DNA of 64,000 nucleotides, taken from contig JAIYAE010000019.1 in the NCBI GenBank assembly GCA_027489175.1, forward strand, positions 1 to 64,000. Direction: 5' to 3'. The first letter of the stretch is position 1. The number at the start of each line of letters is the position of its first letter. The position numbers were made by a program, and so were the translations under genes. Source of the DNA: Rhodobacter sp. Its GTDB lineage: Bacteria > Pseudomonadota > Alphaproteobacteria > Rhodobacterales > Rhodobacteraceae. Below are positions 17,263 through 25,479 of this stretch, piece by piece. Below the pieces are notes generated by a model. The model had not been told where the DNA came from. It ran no database searches and worked only from the letters and a program-made list of their open reading frames with translations.

Positions 17263-19515
17263 ATGGGCATGCCTGAACGCAGCGAAAGCGACAGTCGAAA
17301 ACTTCTGCGCCGCTTGCGCGACACCCTCGCCGTGCCGGGCGCGGGGCAAGACCGGCTTGACCAGATCACCCATCTGATCGCTGACAGCATGGGGACCGAG
17401 GTCTGCTCGATCTACCTTTTCCGCGACCCCGAAACGCTGGAGCTTTGCGCGACGGAAGGCCTGAAGAAGGAAGCCGTCCACAAGACGCGGATGAAGCTGG
17501 GCGAAGGCCTTGTTGGCCGCGTTGCCCGCAACGGCCTGCCGATCAACACTGCCGATGCGCCGGGCGAAAAGGGCTTTCGCTACATGCCGGAAACGGGGGA
17601 AGAGCTTTACTCTTCTTTCCTCGGCGTGCCGATCCAGCGGGTTGGCGAAAAGCTGGGCGTGCTGGTGGTGCAATCCAAAACCGCCCGCCAGTTTTCCGAA
17701 GACGAGATCTACGCCCTCGACGTCGTCGCCATGGTCCTGGCCGAGATGACGGAACTTGGCGCCTTCACCAGCGACGAAGGCGGGATGCGCGCGCTCCACA
17801 AGCAGCCGGTGATGCTGCGCGGCACCTCCGGTCAGGAAGGCGCTGCCGAAGGGCGGGTCTGGCTGCATGAACCGCGCGTCGTCATCACCAACCCGGTGGC
17901 CGACGACCCCCTGACCGAGATTGACCGCATCCGCGACGCCGTGGGGCAACTCCGCGTCTCGGTCGACGACCTTCTCTCGGCCGAAAGCCTCGACAAGGAC
18001 CAGAAGGCGGTCTTGGAGGCCTACCGGATGTTCGCCCATTCCCGCGGCTGGCTGCGGCGGATGGAGGAAGACATAATGCGCGGCCTTTCGGCCGAAGCGG
18101 CGGTAGAGAAAGAACAATCCGCCACCCGCAACCGCCTGGAACAGGTGCCTGACGCCTACCTGCGTGAACGGCTGTCGGACCTGGACGACCTCTCTAACCG
18201 CCTCCTCCGCATCCTGACCGGCCAGGGCCGTGACACCGGGGCCGAGATGCCGGAAAACCCGGTTCTCGTGGCCCGCAACATCGGCCCGGCGGAACTGCTG
18301 GAGTATGGGCGCAAGCTGAAAGGTGTGGTGCTGGATGAAGGCAGCGTCGGCAGTCACGCCGCCGTCGTCGCCCGCGCGCTGGCGATCCCCCTTGTCATCA
18401 ACACCGACCGTATCACCGCTGAGGCGCTGAACGGTGACGCGATCCTTGTCGACGGCGACCAAGGCATCGTCCACCTGCGCCCCGAAGAAACCGTCGCCCG
18501 CGCCTTCCGCGACAAGATCGCCATGCAGGCCAAGGCGCAGGAACGTTACGCCAGCCTTCGCGGCCTGCCCGCCACGGCGACCTGCGGCACGACGGTGGCC
18601 CTTCACATGAACGCTGGCCTCATGGCCGACCTGCCGTCGCTTGAAGGCTCCGGCGCTGAAGGCGTGGGCCTTTTCCGCACCGAACTCCAGTTCCTCGTCC
18701 GCTCCAAGATGCCGCAGCGGGCGGAACTCGCCCGGCTTTACGCCCGGGTGATGGACGCGGCCAAAGGCAAGCGCGTCGCCTTCCGCACGCTTGATATCGG
18801 GTCAGACAAGGTTCTCCCCTACATGAAGCCGCAGGATGAACCCAACCCCGCGATGGGCTGGCGCGCCGTCCGCGTCGGCCTTGATAAACCCGGCGTCCTG
18901 CGCATGCAGATCCAGGCCCTGATCCGCGCCGCCAACGGCCGCCCCCTGACCATCATGTTCCCCCTCATCACCGAGATGAGCGAGTTTCAGGCCGCCCGCA
19001 GCCATGCCCTGCGCGAACTTCACCGCGAGAAATCCCTCGGCCATCCCGTCCCCGAACGGGTGGAGATCGGCGCGATGATGGAGACGCCGTCTCTTGCCTA
19101 TGCGTCAAGAGCGTTCTTTGAGCTGACGGATTTCATCTCTGTCGGCGGCAATGACCTGAAACAGTTCTTCTTCGCCGCCGACCGCGAGAATGAACTGGTC
19201 CGCCGCCGCTATGACACCCTGAACCTGTCGTTCCTGGGCTTCCTCGAACAGATCGTCGCCCGCTGCCGCGAGACGGACACGCCCCTGTCCTTTTGCGGCG
19301 AAGACGCAGGTCGCCCGATCGAGGCGCTGGCGCTGGCCGCCATCGGCTTTCGCAGCCTGTCGATGCGCCCGGCCTCGGTCGGCCCGGTCAAGGCGCTGTT
19401 GCGCCGGGTGAACCTTGATGAGGCCCGCGCCGTGATCGACCGCGCCCGCGCCGAAGGGGCCGAAACCGCGCGGCCCCTCTTGATGGACTGGCTGGCCACC
19501 CAAGGGCCAACCTGA
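17263..19515 (+). CDS. ptsP: PEP-protein phosphotransferase PtsP (enzyme I of the nitrogen PTS)
   Basis: The 750-residue protein starts the nitrogen PTS by taking phosphate from PEP and passing it to NPr. An N-terminal GAF domain (about residues 15-165) is followed by the PEP-utiliser N-terminal region, the swivelling domain with the phosphorylated histidine His365 in GSVGSHAAV, and the C-terminal TIM barrel with EGVGLFRTELQFL, DIGSDKVLPY and SVGGNDLKQFFFAADREN. GAF domains in this protein sense nitrogen signals such as glutamine in studied species. A second possible ATG is at 17269. It is convergent with the HprK-like gene, only 6 bases away. Confidence 0.96.
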   Translation: MGMPERSESDSRKLLRRLRDTLAVPGAGQDRLDQITHLIADSMGTEVCSIYLFRDPETLELCATEGLKKEAVHKTRMKLGEGLVGRVARNGLPINTADAPGEKGFRYMPETGEELYSSFLGVPIQRVGEKLGVLVVQSKTARQFSEDEIYALDVVAMVLAEMTELGAFTSDEGGMRALHKQPVMLRGTSGQEGAAEGRVWLHEPRVVITNPVADDPLTEIDRIRDAVGQLRVSVDDLLSAESLDKDQKAVLEAYRMFAHSRGWLRRMEEDIMRGLSAEAAVEKEQSATRNRLEQVPDAYLRERLSDLDDLSNRLLRILTGQGRDTGAEMPENPVLVARNIGPAELLEYGRKLKGVVLDEGSVGSHAAVVARALAIPLVINTDRITAEALNGDAILVDGDQGIVHLRPEETVARAFRDKIAMQAKAQERYASLRGLPATATCGTTVALHMNAGLMADLPSLEGSGAEGVGLFRTELQFLVRSKMPQRAELARLYARVMDAAKGKRVAFRTLDIGSDKVLPYMKPQDEPNPAMGWRAVRVGLDKPGVLRMQIQALIRAANGRPLTIMFPLITEMSEFQAARSHALRELHREKSLGHPVPERVEIGAMMETPSLAYASRAFFELTDFISVGGNDLKQFFFAADRENELVRRRYDTLNLSFLGFLEQIVARCRETDTPLSFCGEDAGRPIEALALAAIGFRSLSMRPASVGPVKALLRRVNLDEARAVIDRARAEGAETARPLLMDWLATQGPT

Positions 19516-19521
19516 TCCTTC

Positions 19522-20718
19522 TCAGCCCACCAGACCCGCGGCAACAAGGCTGGACATCAGACCCCTGACATCCTGCAAAAGCTGGGCGCGGTCGGCCCCC
19601 GGAAAGGCCTCGGCCAAAAGCTCCGCAACCTCGTCAGCCGTGGCGGGGGCATCCAGCAGATCCCAGATCGCCGCGGCCAGCGGGTCCATCCGGTGAATCG
19701 CGCGGCCTTCGGGGTCAGCCAGATACAGCCCGTCGCCGATCACCCGTGCCACCGCCCCGGCGCGCTGCATGAGCGCGGCCCCCTCGCCGGGACGGCTAGG
19801 CGGCGTTGCGAAATCGGCCAGGCGAAAGCGCACCGGCGGGGCCGATGTCTCTGGCACCACCGGCCAGTCGGCAAGGCCCGCCTCCAGGCAGGCCACCGCA
19901 TCGGCCAGATCGCCATAGCTCAGCCGCCAGACCGGCAGCGCCTGCAGCGTGGCAGCCATCACATCCAGAATGTCGCCGGAATGCCGGTCGCGGGTGAAAT
20001 GCTGATGCAGAAGCGCATCCATCGCCGCATCGGGCGGCACCGGCTCAAGTCGTGCGGCCATCGGGCCATCCTGACGATCGAGGATCACGAAGGCACCGAC
20101 CGGCAGACTGTCGCCCCAGGCCGGTGCTTCGGGCAGGCAAAGGTATTTGTATTGCCGGTTCCCGGGCCCCGGAACCGCCGCAGCCCAATCGCGGAACGCT
20201 TGTGGCAGGGTCGCGGGCAAGGGCAAGCGCAGGCGCGGGGCAATGCCCATCGACTGGACCAGCGCCACCGTGCCGCCGGGGAAACGGATCGGCAGCACAT
20301 CGTCGCTGAAGACTGGATGCCCGGCTTGGGCAAGGCCCGCCGACAAGGTGCTCTTGCCGGCCCGGCGCACATTCGGAAAGACCACGATCCGGCCCGCAAG
20401 GACCACCCCTGCCGCATGCAGGCAGATGATCCGGTCATCTTCTGCGGGCAGCGCCATGGCGATGGCGGCAATGGCGTCACAGACCGCGTTCACCGGGTCA
20501 AGCGTTTGCGACGGTCGCTCTTCGACATGGCTTTGACAGTGGTAGCGATCCGCCTTTGCTGCTGCGGTAATCGAAAAGAACGGCCGGGCGGCAGGGTCGG
20601 CGGGGCCAGTCGTTTGTGGCCAGCCTGCGGCAATGTCGCCAAGAAGTGGCACCAAGGCTTCGGCACCCGTCAGGCGCAGGGGGGCGGCAAGGCCCCTGAA
20701 ATGCACATCCAGCGCCAT
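19522..20718 (-). CDS. HprK-like serine kinase domain fused to a C-terminal PqqD (RiPP recognition) domain
   Basis: The 398-residue protein has two parts. Residues about 90-300 resemble the HPr(Ser) kinase C-terminal domain: CLHAAGV (99-105), a degenerate P-loop NVRRAGKST (116-124) that keeps Gly121-Lys122-Ser123, and SDDVLPI (138-144). Residues about 320-398 resemble PqqD: IHRMDPLAAAIWDLL, ADEVAELLAEAFPG and a final LMSSLVAAGLVG. PqqD domains bind leader peptides of ribosomally made, modified peptides; HprK-like kinases phosphorylate some lasso peptides. The gene directly upstream encodes a Ser/Gly-rich Tat-signal protein, the obvious substrate candidate. This is not the short alphaproteobacterial HprK that lies beside PTS genes, although ptsP is convergent next door. 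Confidence 0.85.
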   Translation of the reverse strand: MALDVHFRGLAAPLRLTGAEALVPLLGDIAAGWPQTTGPADPAARPFFSITAAAKADRYHCQSHVEERPSQTLDPVNAVCDAIAAIAMALPAEDDRIICLHAAGVVLAGRIVVFPNVRRAGKSTLSAGLAQAGHPVFSDDVLPIRFPGGTVALVQSMGIAPRLRLPLPATLPQAFRDWAAAVPGPGNRQYKYLCLPEAPAWGDSLPVGAFVILDRQDGPMAARLEPVPPDAAMDALLHQHFTRDRHSGDILDVMAATLQALPVWRLSYGDLADAVACLEAGLADWPVVPETSAPPVRFRLADFATPPSRPGEGAALMQRAGAVARVIGDGLYLADPEGRAIHRMDPLAAAIWDLLDAPATADEVAELLAEAFPGADRAQLLQDVRGLMSSLVAAGLVG

Positions 20719-20736
20719 TGGATCGGCCTATAGGGT

Positions 20737-20766
20737 CCCTCTGGCGCCCTATGCGGCGCCAGAGGG
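20737..20766 (-). promoter_or_regulatory. Long perfect hairpin between the Ser-rich protein gene and the kinase gene
   Basis: CCCTCTGGCGCC (20737-20748) pairs perfectly with GGCGCCAGAGGG (20755-20766) around a 6-base loop. It is in the 65-base gap between the two genes and lacks a T tract on the minus strand, so it is better seen as an RNA-stability or partial-termination element that could give more substrate than enzyme. Confidence 0.7.
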
Positions 20767-20783
20767 GGCTTGCAGGATCAGGA

Positions 20784-21125
20784 TTACGGGTTGGTCGCCG
20801 CGGCACCGGCATCGCTGCAGCCCGCGTCATCATCCGTCGGGCCCGAGCAGGTGCTGGGCGTGGTCGGCGAGCTGTTGTCCGACGGCGTGCTGGCTGCCGA
20901 CTGCGGCGACGGCGTGCTCGTGCCGCTGCTGTCGCTGCTGCCGCTGGAACCACCGCTGCTGGAGCTGCCGCCGCCACCGCTGTCGCCGCCCGAACCGCTT
21001 GCGCCGCTGGCGCGCGCCACGCTGAGGGTGGTCATGGCCGGTGCCACGTAGGCCGCAAGGGCAAGCGCGCCAATCCGGGCCAGTGCCCGGCGACGCGAGG
21101 TGATCAGGCTGTCAGAAGTGCTCAT
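20784..21125 (-). CDS. Small Ser/Gly-rich exported protein with Tat-like signal; candidate substrate of the HprK-PqqD enzyme
   Basis: The 113-residue protein starts at ATG 21125 with AAAGGACAGAG upstream. An N-terminal SRRRALARIGALALA stretch (about residues 10-24) resembles a twin-arginine signal, though the usual Phe/Leu after the RR pair is Ala. The remaining about 73 residues are low-complexity: a Gly/Ser run, a Ser/Thr/Pro/Gln run, then the only two cysteines in TCSGPTDDDAGCSD and an Ala-rich tail. More than a third of the mature part is Ser or Thr. The composition, Tat-type export (which accepts proteins after cytoplasmic processing) and the downstream kinase-PqqD gene fit a modified secreted peptide. 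No family is recognised; a cell-surface linker-like protein is the alternative. Confidence 0.7.
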   Translation of the reverse strand: MSTSDSLITSRRRALARIGALALAAYVAPAMTTLSVARASGASGSGGDSGGGGSSSSGGSSGSSDSSGTSTPSPQSAASTPSDNSSPTTPSTCSGPTDDDAGCSDAGAAATNP

Positions 21126-21281
21126 GGTCTCTGTCCTTTCAGTTTCTGCGGCGCCAGTTTGTGGCGAACGTCCCGTTCAGGTGAAACCGAGACTGCGGCA
21201 GGATTCTGTCGTGGAACAGTCATCAAAGGTTTAAACTGCCGTCATAAACCGAAGGTATAAGCGGATATCCGGCTGCTCGCG

Positions 21282-22739
21282 TCAAAAGAGATCGGCATAG
21301 ACCCGCCGCAACTCGGCCTTCTGGACCTTTCCCATTGCGTTGCGCGGCAATTCGGTCAGCACCAGCACTCGTTTCGGGATCTTGAACCCCGCCAACCGGT
21401 CGCGCAGCCCGGCCCGGATCGCCTCGGGGTCAACCGGGCCGACCACGCAAGCCACGACCGCCTCGCCGAAATCGGGATGCGGCACGCCGATCACGGCGGA
21501 GGCCGCGATGCCCGGCAGATCGTCAATCGCGGCCTCCACTTCGGCAGGATAGACGTTGAGGCCACCGGTGATGACCAGATCCTTCGCCCGGCCCAAAATG
21601 CTAAGATAGCCATCGGCATCGAACGCCCCCAGATCGCCGGTCACGAACCAGCCATCGCGAAACTCTTTCGCGGTCTGTTCGGGCATCCGCCAATAGCCGC
21701 CGAACACATTCGGCCCCATCACCTCGATCGCCCCAGCCTCGCCCGCGGCGACCGGCTGCCCCTCCGGCCCGGCAATCCGCACCGAAACCCCCGGCAATGG
21801 CAGCCCCACCGTCCCCGCCTTGCGCGGGCCGTCATAGGGGTTTGAGGTGATCATGTTGGTTTCCGTCATCCCGTAGCGCTCCAGAATCACGTGACCTGTC
21901 CGCGCGCGCCATTCGGCATGGGTTGCTGGTGACAGTGGCGCCGACCCGCTGATGAACAAGCGCACGTGCGCACAAGCCGCCGGCGTCAGCCGGGCATCTG
22001 CAAGCAGCCGGGAATAGAACGTCGGCACCCCCATCATCACCGTCGTCTCCGTCAAGGCGGCAAGCACCGCCTCAGGCGCAAAGCTGCGCTGGAAGATCAT
22101 CGAGGCGCCCGCATAAAGCACGCAGTTCGTCGCCACGAACAGCCCATGGGTGTGAAAGACCGGCAGCACATGCAAAAGCACATCCTCCGCCGTAAACCGC
22201 CACAACCCGACCAGCGCCTCAGCGTTGGAGGCAAGGTTCTCCCGGCTCAGCATCACCCCTTTCGACCGCCCCGTCGTGCCCGAGGTGTAGAGGATCGCCG
22301 CAAGATCATCGGGCATCGACACAGGGTCGGAAAACCCCTCCTGCGCTTGCGATACAGTCTCAAGAAAATCCGTCAACCCAATGGATTTGCGGCATTTATC
22401 AACGATCTCGCCCACCCGCGCGCCATCGACCACCGCAAGCGCAGGGTCGGCATCGGTCAGGAAATGCATGGTCTCGGCCACGGTATAGCCGGGGTTCACC
22501 GGCAAAAAGACCACCCCCGCCCGCAAGCAGGCGAGGTAAAGCGCCAGCACCGCCTCACACTTGTCCACCTGCAGCAGCAGCCGGTCGCCCTTGACCAGCC
22601 CAAACTGCCGCAGCGCATTGGCCATCCGTCCCGTCTCGGCCAGAAGGTCCGCATAGGTCACAGGGGCATCGCCTTGCAACCAGATGCGCCCGGGCGTTGC
22701 GGCCTGATCCTTCAGCCTTGCGATGATATCCCTGGCCAT
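21282..22739 (-). CDS. matB: Malonyl-CoA synthetase MatB (acyl-adenylate-forming)
   Basis: The 485-residue ANL-superfamily enzyme activates malonate to malonyl-CoA using ATP. The AMP-binding motif YTSGTTGRSKGVMLS, the LPVFHTHGLFVATN block, LERYGMTETNMITSNPYDG and the hinge GRAKDLVITGGLNVYPAEVE match MatB more closely than general acyl-CoA synthetases. The catalytic lysine is in the C-terminal NAMGKVQKAELR. The start MARDII at 22739 is chosen because GGAGGG lies 9 bases upstream. No malonyl-CoA decarboxylase or malonate transporter is adjacent, so the malonate source is not shown. Confidence 0.88.
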   Translation of the reverse strand: MARDIIARLKDQAATPGRIWLQGDAPVTYADLLAETGRMANALRQFGLVKGDRLLLQVDKCEAVLALYLACLRAGVVFLPVNPGYTVAETMHFLTDADPALAVVDGARVGEIVDKCRKSIGLTDFLETVSQAQEGFSDPVSMPDDLAAILYTSGTTGRSKGVMLSRENLASNAEALVGLWRFTAEDVLLHVLPVFHTHGLFVATNCVLYAGASMIFQRSFAPEAVLAALTETTVMMGVPTFYSRLLADARLTPAACAHVRLFISGSAPLSPATHAEWRARTGHVILERYGMTETNMITSNPYDGPRKAGTVGLPLPGVSVRIAGPEGQPVAAGEAGAIEVMGPNVFGGYWRMPEQTAKEFRDGWFVTGDLGAFDADGYLSILGRAKDLVITGGLNVYPAEVEAAIDDLPGIAASAVIGVPHPDFGEAVVACVVGPVDPEAIRAGLRDRLAGFKIPKRVLVLTELPRNAMGKVQKAELRRVYADLF

Positions 22740-22790
22740 GACCGTCCCTCCGCTTGCCATGAGGGGTCTACCGCCATCACCCGCGCAACC

Positions 22791-22815
22791 CAAGATTTTT
22801 CGCCGAAAAATCTTG
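22791..22815 (-). terminator. Terminator-like hairpin after ecsC
   Basis: CAAGATTTTTC (22791-22801) pairs with GAAAAATCTTG (22805-22815) around GCC. It lies between the end of the EcsC-family gene and matB on the minus strand. The core is nearly the same as that of the hairpin at 51037-51055. Confidence 0.65.
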
Positions 22816-22829
22816 CCCCGCACCAACCC

Positions 22830-23585
22830 TCAGGCCCGGGTGATCTTTGGCGGCTCCACCGCGCGGGCGAAGGCTTCCAGCACGGGCTCCGCGCCATGCA
22901 CCTCGGCCAGCTGCAAAAGGGCAAACCGGATTCGCGCCACCTCGCGGTAGTAGCTGAGGAAGGCCGCATTCAGCGCCGCCCCCGTCACCGCCCCCAAGAC
23001 CGGCACAGCCTGCGCTGCCAGCTTCTGGCCCAGAACTACCGCCAGCTTCGGCGCGATCGTCGTGATCAGGTTCTGCACCGCCGCCCCGGTGATCGTCAGC
23101 CGCGCCGTCAGGAACGAGGTGTTCACCCCGTCATCCGCCGCAAGCGGGCTGCCCGCGCCAAAGACGCGCAGACATTCCGCCTGCACCCAAGGCTCGGCCG
23201 GGTCCAACCCCGCCTCCACCGCAGCCGCGCGGATCGTGTTCAGGATCAGCGTCACCGTCACCGGCAGTTCAGCCAGCGAGGTGGCAATCCCCCCCGCCCC
23301 GCCCGCAGCCCCCGAGGCCATGACCGCGACCATCGGTCCGCGTTCGCCCAGATCAGGCGCGCGCCCCGCCAGGCCATAGGACGCCGCCAGCGCCCGGGCC
23401 ACCGTCCGCTCGATCTGGTCGCGCAAGGACAGGGGCACCAGCGACATCTGGCTTTCCAGTGACCCGCCCAGTTTGGTCACCAGCCGCATTACCGGGCCAT
23501 TGGCACGTCGGTAGCGCGCGGCCAGTTCGGCAATCGCGTCGGCAGGGTCTTCAACACGGGCAACGGGGTGCAAGATCTGATCCAT
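22830..23585 (-). CDS. EcsC family protein
   Basis: The 251-residue protein from the ATG at 23585 matches the EcsC family: an alpha-helical N-terminus followed by the glycine-rich hydrophobic ASGAAGGAGGIATSLAELPV region and a second hydrophobic segment VLGAVTGAALNAAF. Family members are found as single genes or with ABC transporters in Bacillus and have no settled biochemical role. No transmembrane signal peptide is seen at the N-terminus. It is flanked by matB and a GNAT acetyltransferase on the same strand. The longer frame to 23669 is rejected because the extra residues are Arg-rich and unlike a protein start. Confidence 0.82.
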   Translation of the reverse strand: MDQILHPVARVEDPADAIAELAARYRRANGPVMRLVTKLGGSLESQMSLVPLSLRDQIERTVARALAASYGLAGRAPDLGERGPMVAVMASGAAGGAGGIATSLAELPVTVTLILNTIRAAAVEAGLDPAEPWVQAECLRVFGAGSPLAADDGVNTSFLTARLTITGAAVQNLITTIAPKLAVVLGQKLAAQAVPVLGAVTGAALNAAFLSYYREVARIRFALLQLAEVHGAEPVLEAFARAVEPPKITRA

Positions 23586-23625
23586 GGGGAAGATATGGCC
23601 CCGCCGCGCCCGCGTGCAATGGACC

Positions 23626-24171
23626 CTACGTCGCTTTCGTGACCGGGCCCTTGACCCCCGCCCAGGCACCTGCCTTCAACTCAAGCCCCAGCACCCGGTC
23701 TGGGTTCGTCGGCGGCGGCATTTCCACCCCGTCCAGCTTGCGAAACCCGAAGCGGCCGTAATAGGGCGCGTCACCGACCAGAAGCACCCGCTCCCAGCCC
23801 AGACGCCGCGCCTCGGCCAGGCTTTCGTTGATCAACAGCGCCCCCAAGCCTTCGCCTTGCCGGGTCGGGTGCACGGCGATGGGGCCCAGAAGCAGCACAT
23901 CCTCTTCGCCAATCAGCGCCGGCCAATAGCGGATGACCGCCGCCAGCGTGCCGTCATCATCCCGCAAGGTCAGGCACAGGGGCGCCACCGTCGGCACCCC
24001 GTCGCGCAAGCGGTAGGACGACAGCGCCGTTCGCCCTGGTGCAAAGCACAGGTCGTACAGCGCTTCGACCTCCCACCAGTCGGCCTCGGTCTCTTCTTCC
24101 AGCCGGTACACGCCTGTCTGCCCCCCGAGCCTGGCCGATTCTGCTTGAAAGGGGCCGTAACATGGCACCAT
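23626..24171 (-). CDS. GNAT family N-acetyltransferase
   Basis: The 181-residue protein from the ATG at 24171 has the GNAT acetyl-CoA motif VHPTRQGEGLGALLINESL (motif A, residues about 115-135), preceded by LLLGPIAVHP and followed by GWERVLLVGDAPYYGRFGF, which is the pattern of the YhbS-like branch. Substrate is unknown. It diverges from the flavin-reductase-like gene, whose ATG is 29 bases away, so the two promoters overlap. The first part (residues 1-90) is a typical substrate-facing extension. Confidence 0.82.
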   Translation of the reverse strand: MVPCYGPFQAESARLGGQTGVYRLEEETEADWWEVEALYDLCFAPGRTALSSYRLRDGVPTVAPLCLTLRDDDGTLAAVIRYWPALIGEEDVLLLGPIAVHPTRQGEGLGALLINESLAEARRLGWERVLLVGDAPYYGRFGFRKLDGVEMPPPTNPDRVLGLELKAGAWAGVKGPVTKAT

Positions 24172-24200
24172 GTCAGGATCAAATCGGGAAAGGCCCAACC

Positions 24201-24770
24201 ATGTTCTACCGCCCCGCCGATGGCCACGGCCTGCCGCACAGTCCGTTCTCGGCCATCGTCTCGCCCCGGCCAATCGGCTGGATTTCCACCCGCAGCAGCA
24301 CCGGCGACAACCTGGCGCCCTATTCCTTCTTCAACGCCGTCGGCTACCACCCGCCGCAGGTGATGTTTGCAGGCGACCTGCGCGACAGCATGGCGAATGC
24401 CGTGGAAAGCGGGGTCTTCGCGGTCAATGTGGTGCAAGCCTCGGCCTTGCAGGCGATGAACGCCACCTCCGCCCGGTTTCCGCGCGGCACGGATGAATTC
24501 ATCGCGGCGGGCGTGCCGAAAGCCGAATGCGTGGCCATCGATTGCCCCCGCGTCGCCGATGCGCCTGCCACGCTGGAATGCCGCTTTGTCCAGATGGTCA
24601 CCCTGCTGGGGGATGAGCGCATGGTCCTGGGTGAGGTTGTGGGCATCCATCTCCGCGATGACTGCCTGATCGACGGCCGCTTTGACGTGACGCGATACCA
24701 GCCCGCCGCCCGGCTGGGCTACAGCGACTATACCTTCGTGAAGGACCTTACGTCGCTGCGCCGCCCTTAG
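24201..24770 (+). CDS. Flavin reductase-like (FMN-binding split barrel) protein
   Basis: The 189-residue protein starts at the ATG at 24201 after AAAGGCCCAACC. It has the FMN-binding split-barrel pattern of the flavin reductase-like family: SAIVSPRPIGWISTRSS, NLAPYSFFNAVGYHPPQVMF and NAVESGVFAVNV, with an ECRFVQ segment later. This group is common as stand-alone genes and usually annotated as flavin reductase or FMN-binding protein; the physiological partner is unclear. It converges with the next gene with an 7-base gap. Confidence 0.85.
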   Translation: MFYRPADGHGLPHSPFSAIVSPRPIGWISTRSSTGDNLAPYSFFNAVGYHPPQVMFAGDLRDSMANAVESGVFAVNVVQASALQAMNATSARFPRGTDEFIAAGVPKAECVAIDCPRVADAPATLECRFVQMVTLLGDERMVLGEVVGIHLRDDCLIDGRFDVTRYQPAARLGYSDYTFVKDLTSLRRP

Positions 24771-24777
24771 GGACGGA

Positions 24778-25479
24778 TCAGCCCGCCAGCCCACTGCGGG
24801 CAGGCACCTCTCCCACCGGCGCCATATCCGCCGGGGACAGACCGGCAGCGGCGACAAGTTCGCCCACCACCATCCCGGCCGCCACGTCGAACACGCCAGA
24901 GGCCGGGCATTCCGTCATCAGAAGGTCAACCGACCCGGCGCAAAGCTCGGCCAGAAGGACCGCGAATTCCCGCGCGGCAGCTTTGTCCGCCTGCTTTTTC
25001 CGGAACGAGACGACCTGCTGCCGCCGTCCGGCCAGATCAAAGGTCGTCGCCATCACCCGGCCGTTTGCCATGATGATTCGCACCGAACGGTCCTTCCCCG
25101 CGATCATCACTTCGCAGGTGTCCCGCACCACCGTAAGCCGCTGCAGGATCAGCGCATGGCGCTTGCCGACCGGGGCGTCACCCGGCAGATGTTCCACCCC
25201 GAACCGGCGCAACAGGGCCGCAAGGGCCGGGTCCTGCGGGGCCGCATCCTCGGGCGCAGCTGGCGCTGCCTCAAGTCCATCGCTCTCTGCTTCGGTCAGT
25301 CGGAAAAGGGTGCGACCTTCGGCAAAGCCTTGCAACAAAAGAACATCTCCGCTTGTGCCCTGCGCCGCAACCAGACCATCGGTCAGGTCTGCACCCGGTT
25401 CTGTCACCGGCAGGACCGCCGCAACCGGCCCGGGGACCGGGGTCGCGGCAGGTCTGAAACGCAAAAGCATGTCCTTCAT
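24778..25479 (-). CDS. Hypothetical protein
   Basis: The 233-residue product from MKDML at 25479 is not recognised. It has a Pro/Ala-rich N-terminal linker, a disordered acidic middle (EAAPAAPEDAAPQDPA) and a C-terminal half with a beta-rich segment (EVMIAGKDRSVRIIMANGRVMATTFDL) and Lys/Arg-rich RKKQADKAAAREF. No signal peptide or membrane segment is seen. The frame is open to 25560, and the residues before MKDML include a valine-rich VVRVTVTVVTG that is not clearly a signal, so the start is uncertain. Convergent with the flavin-reductase-like gene. Confidence 0.6.
   Translation of the reverse strand: MKDMLLRFRPAATPVPGPVAAVLPVTEPGADLTDGLVAAQGTSGDVLLLQGFAEGRTLFRLTEAESDGLEAAPAAPEDAAPQDPALAALLRRFGVEHLPGDAPVGKRHALILQRLTVVRDTCEVMIAGKDRSVRIIMANGRVMATTFDLAGRRQQVVSFRKKQADKAAAREFAVLLAELCAGSVDLLMTECPASGVFDVAAGMVVGELVAAAGLSPADMAPVGEVPARSGLAG

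Noticed and set aside
19522-20718. Classical HPr kinase/phosphorylase of the nitrogen PTS, given that ptsP is adjacent
   Set aside because: The protein is much longer than the short alphaproteobacterial HprK, has a PqqD domain and a degenerate P-loop, is convergent with ptsP, and no HPr gene is nearby.
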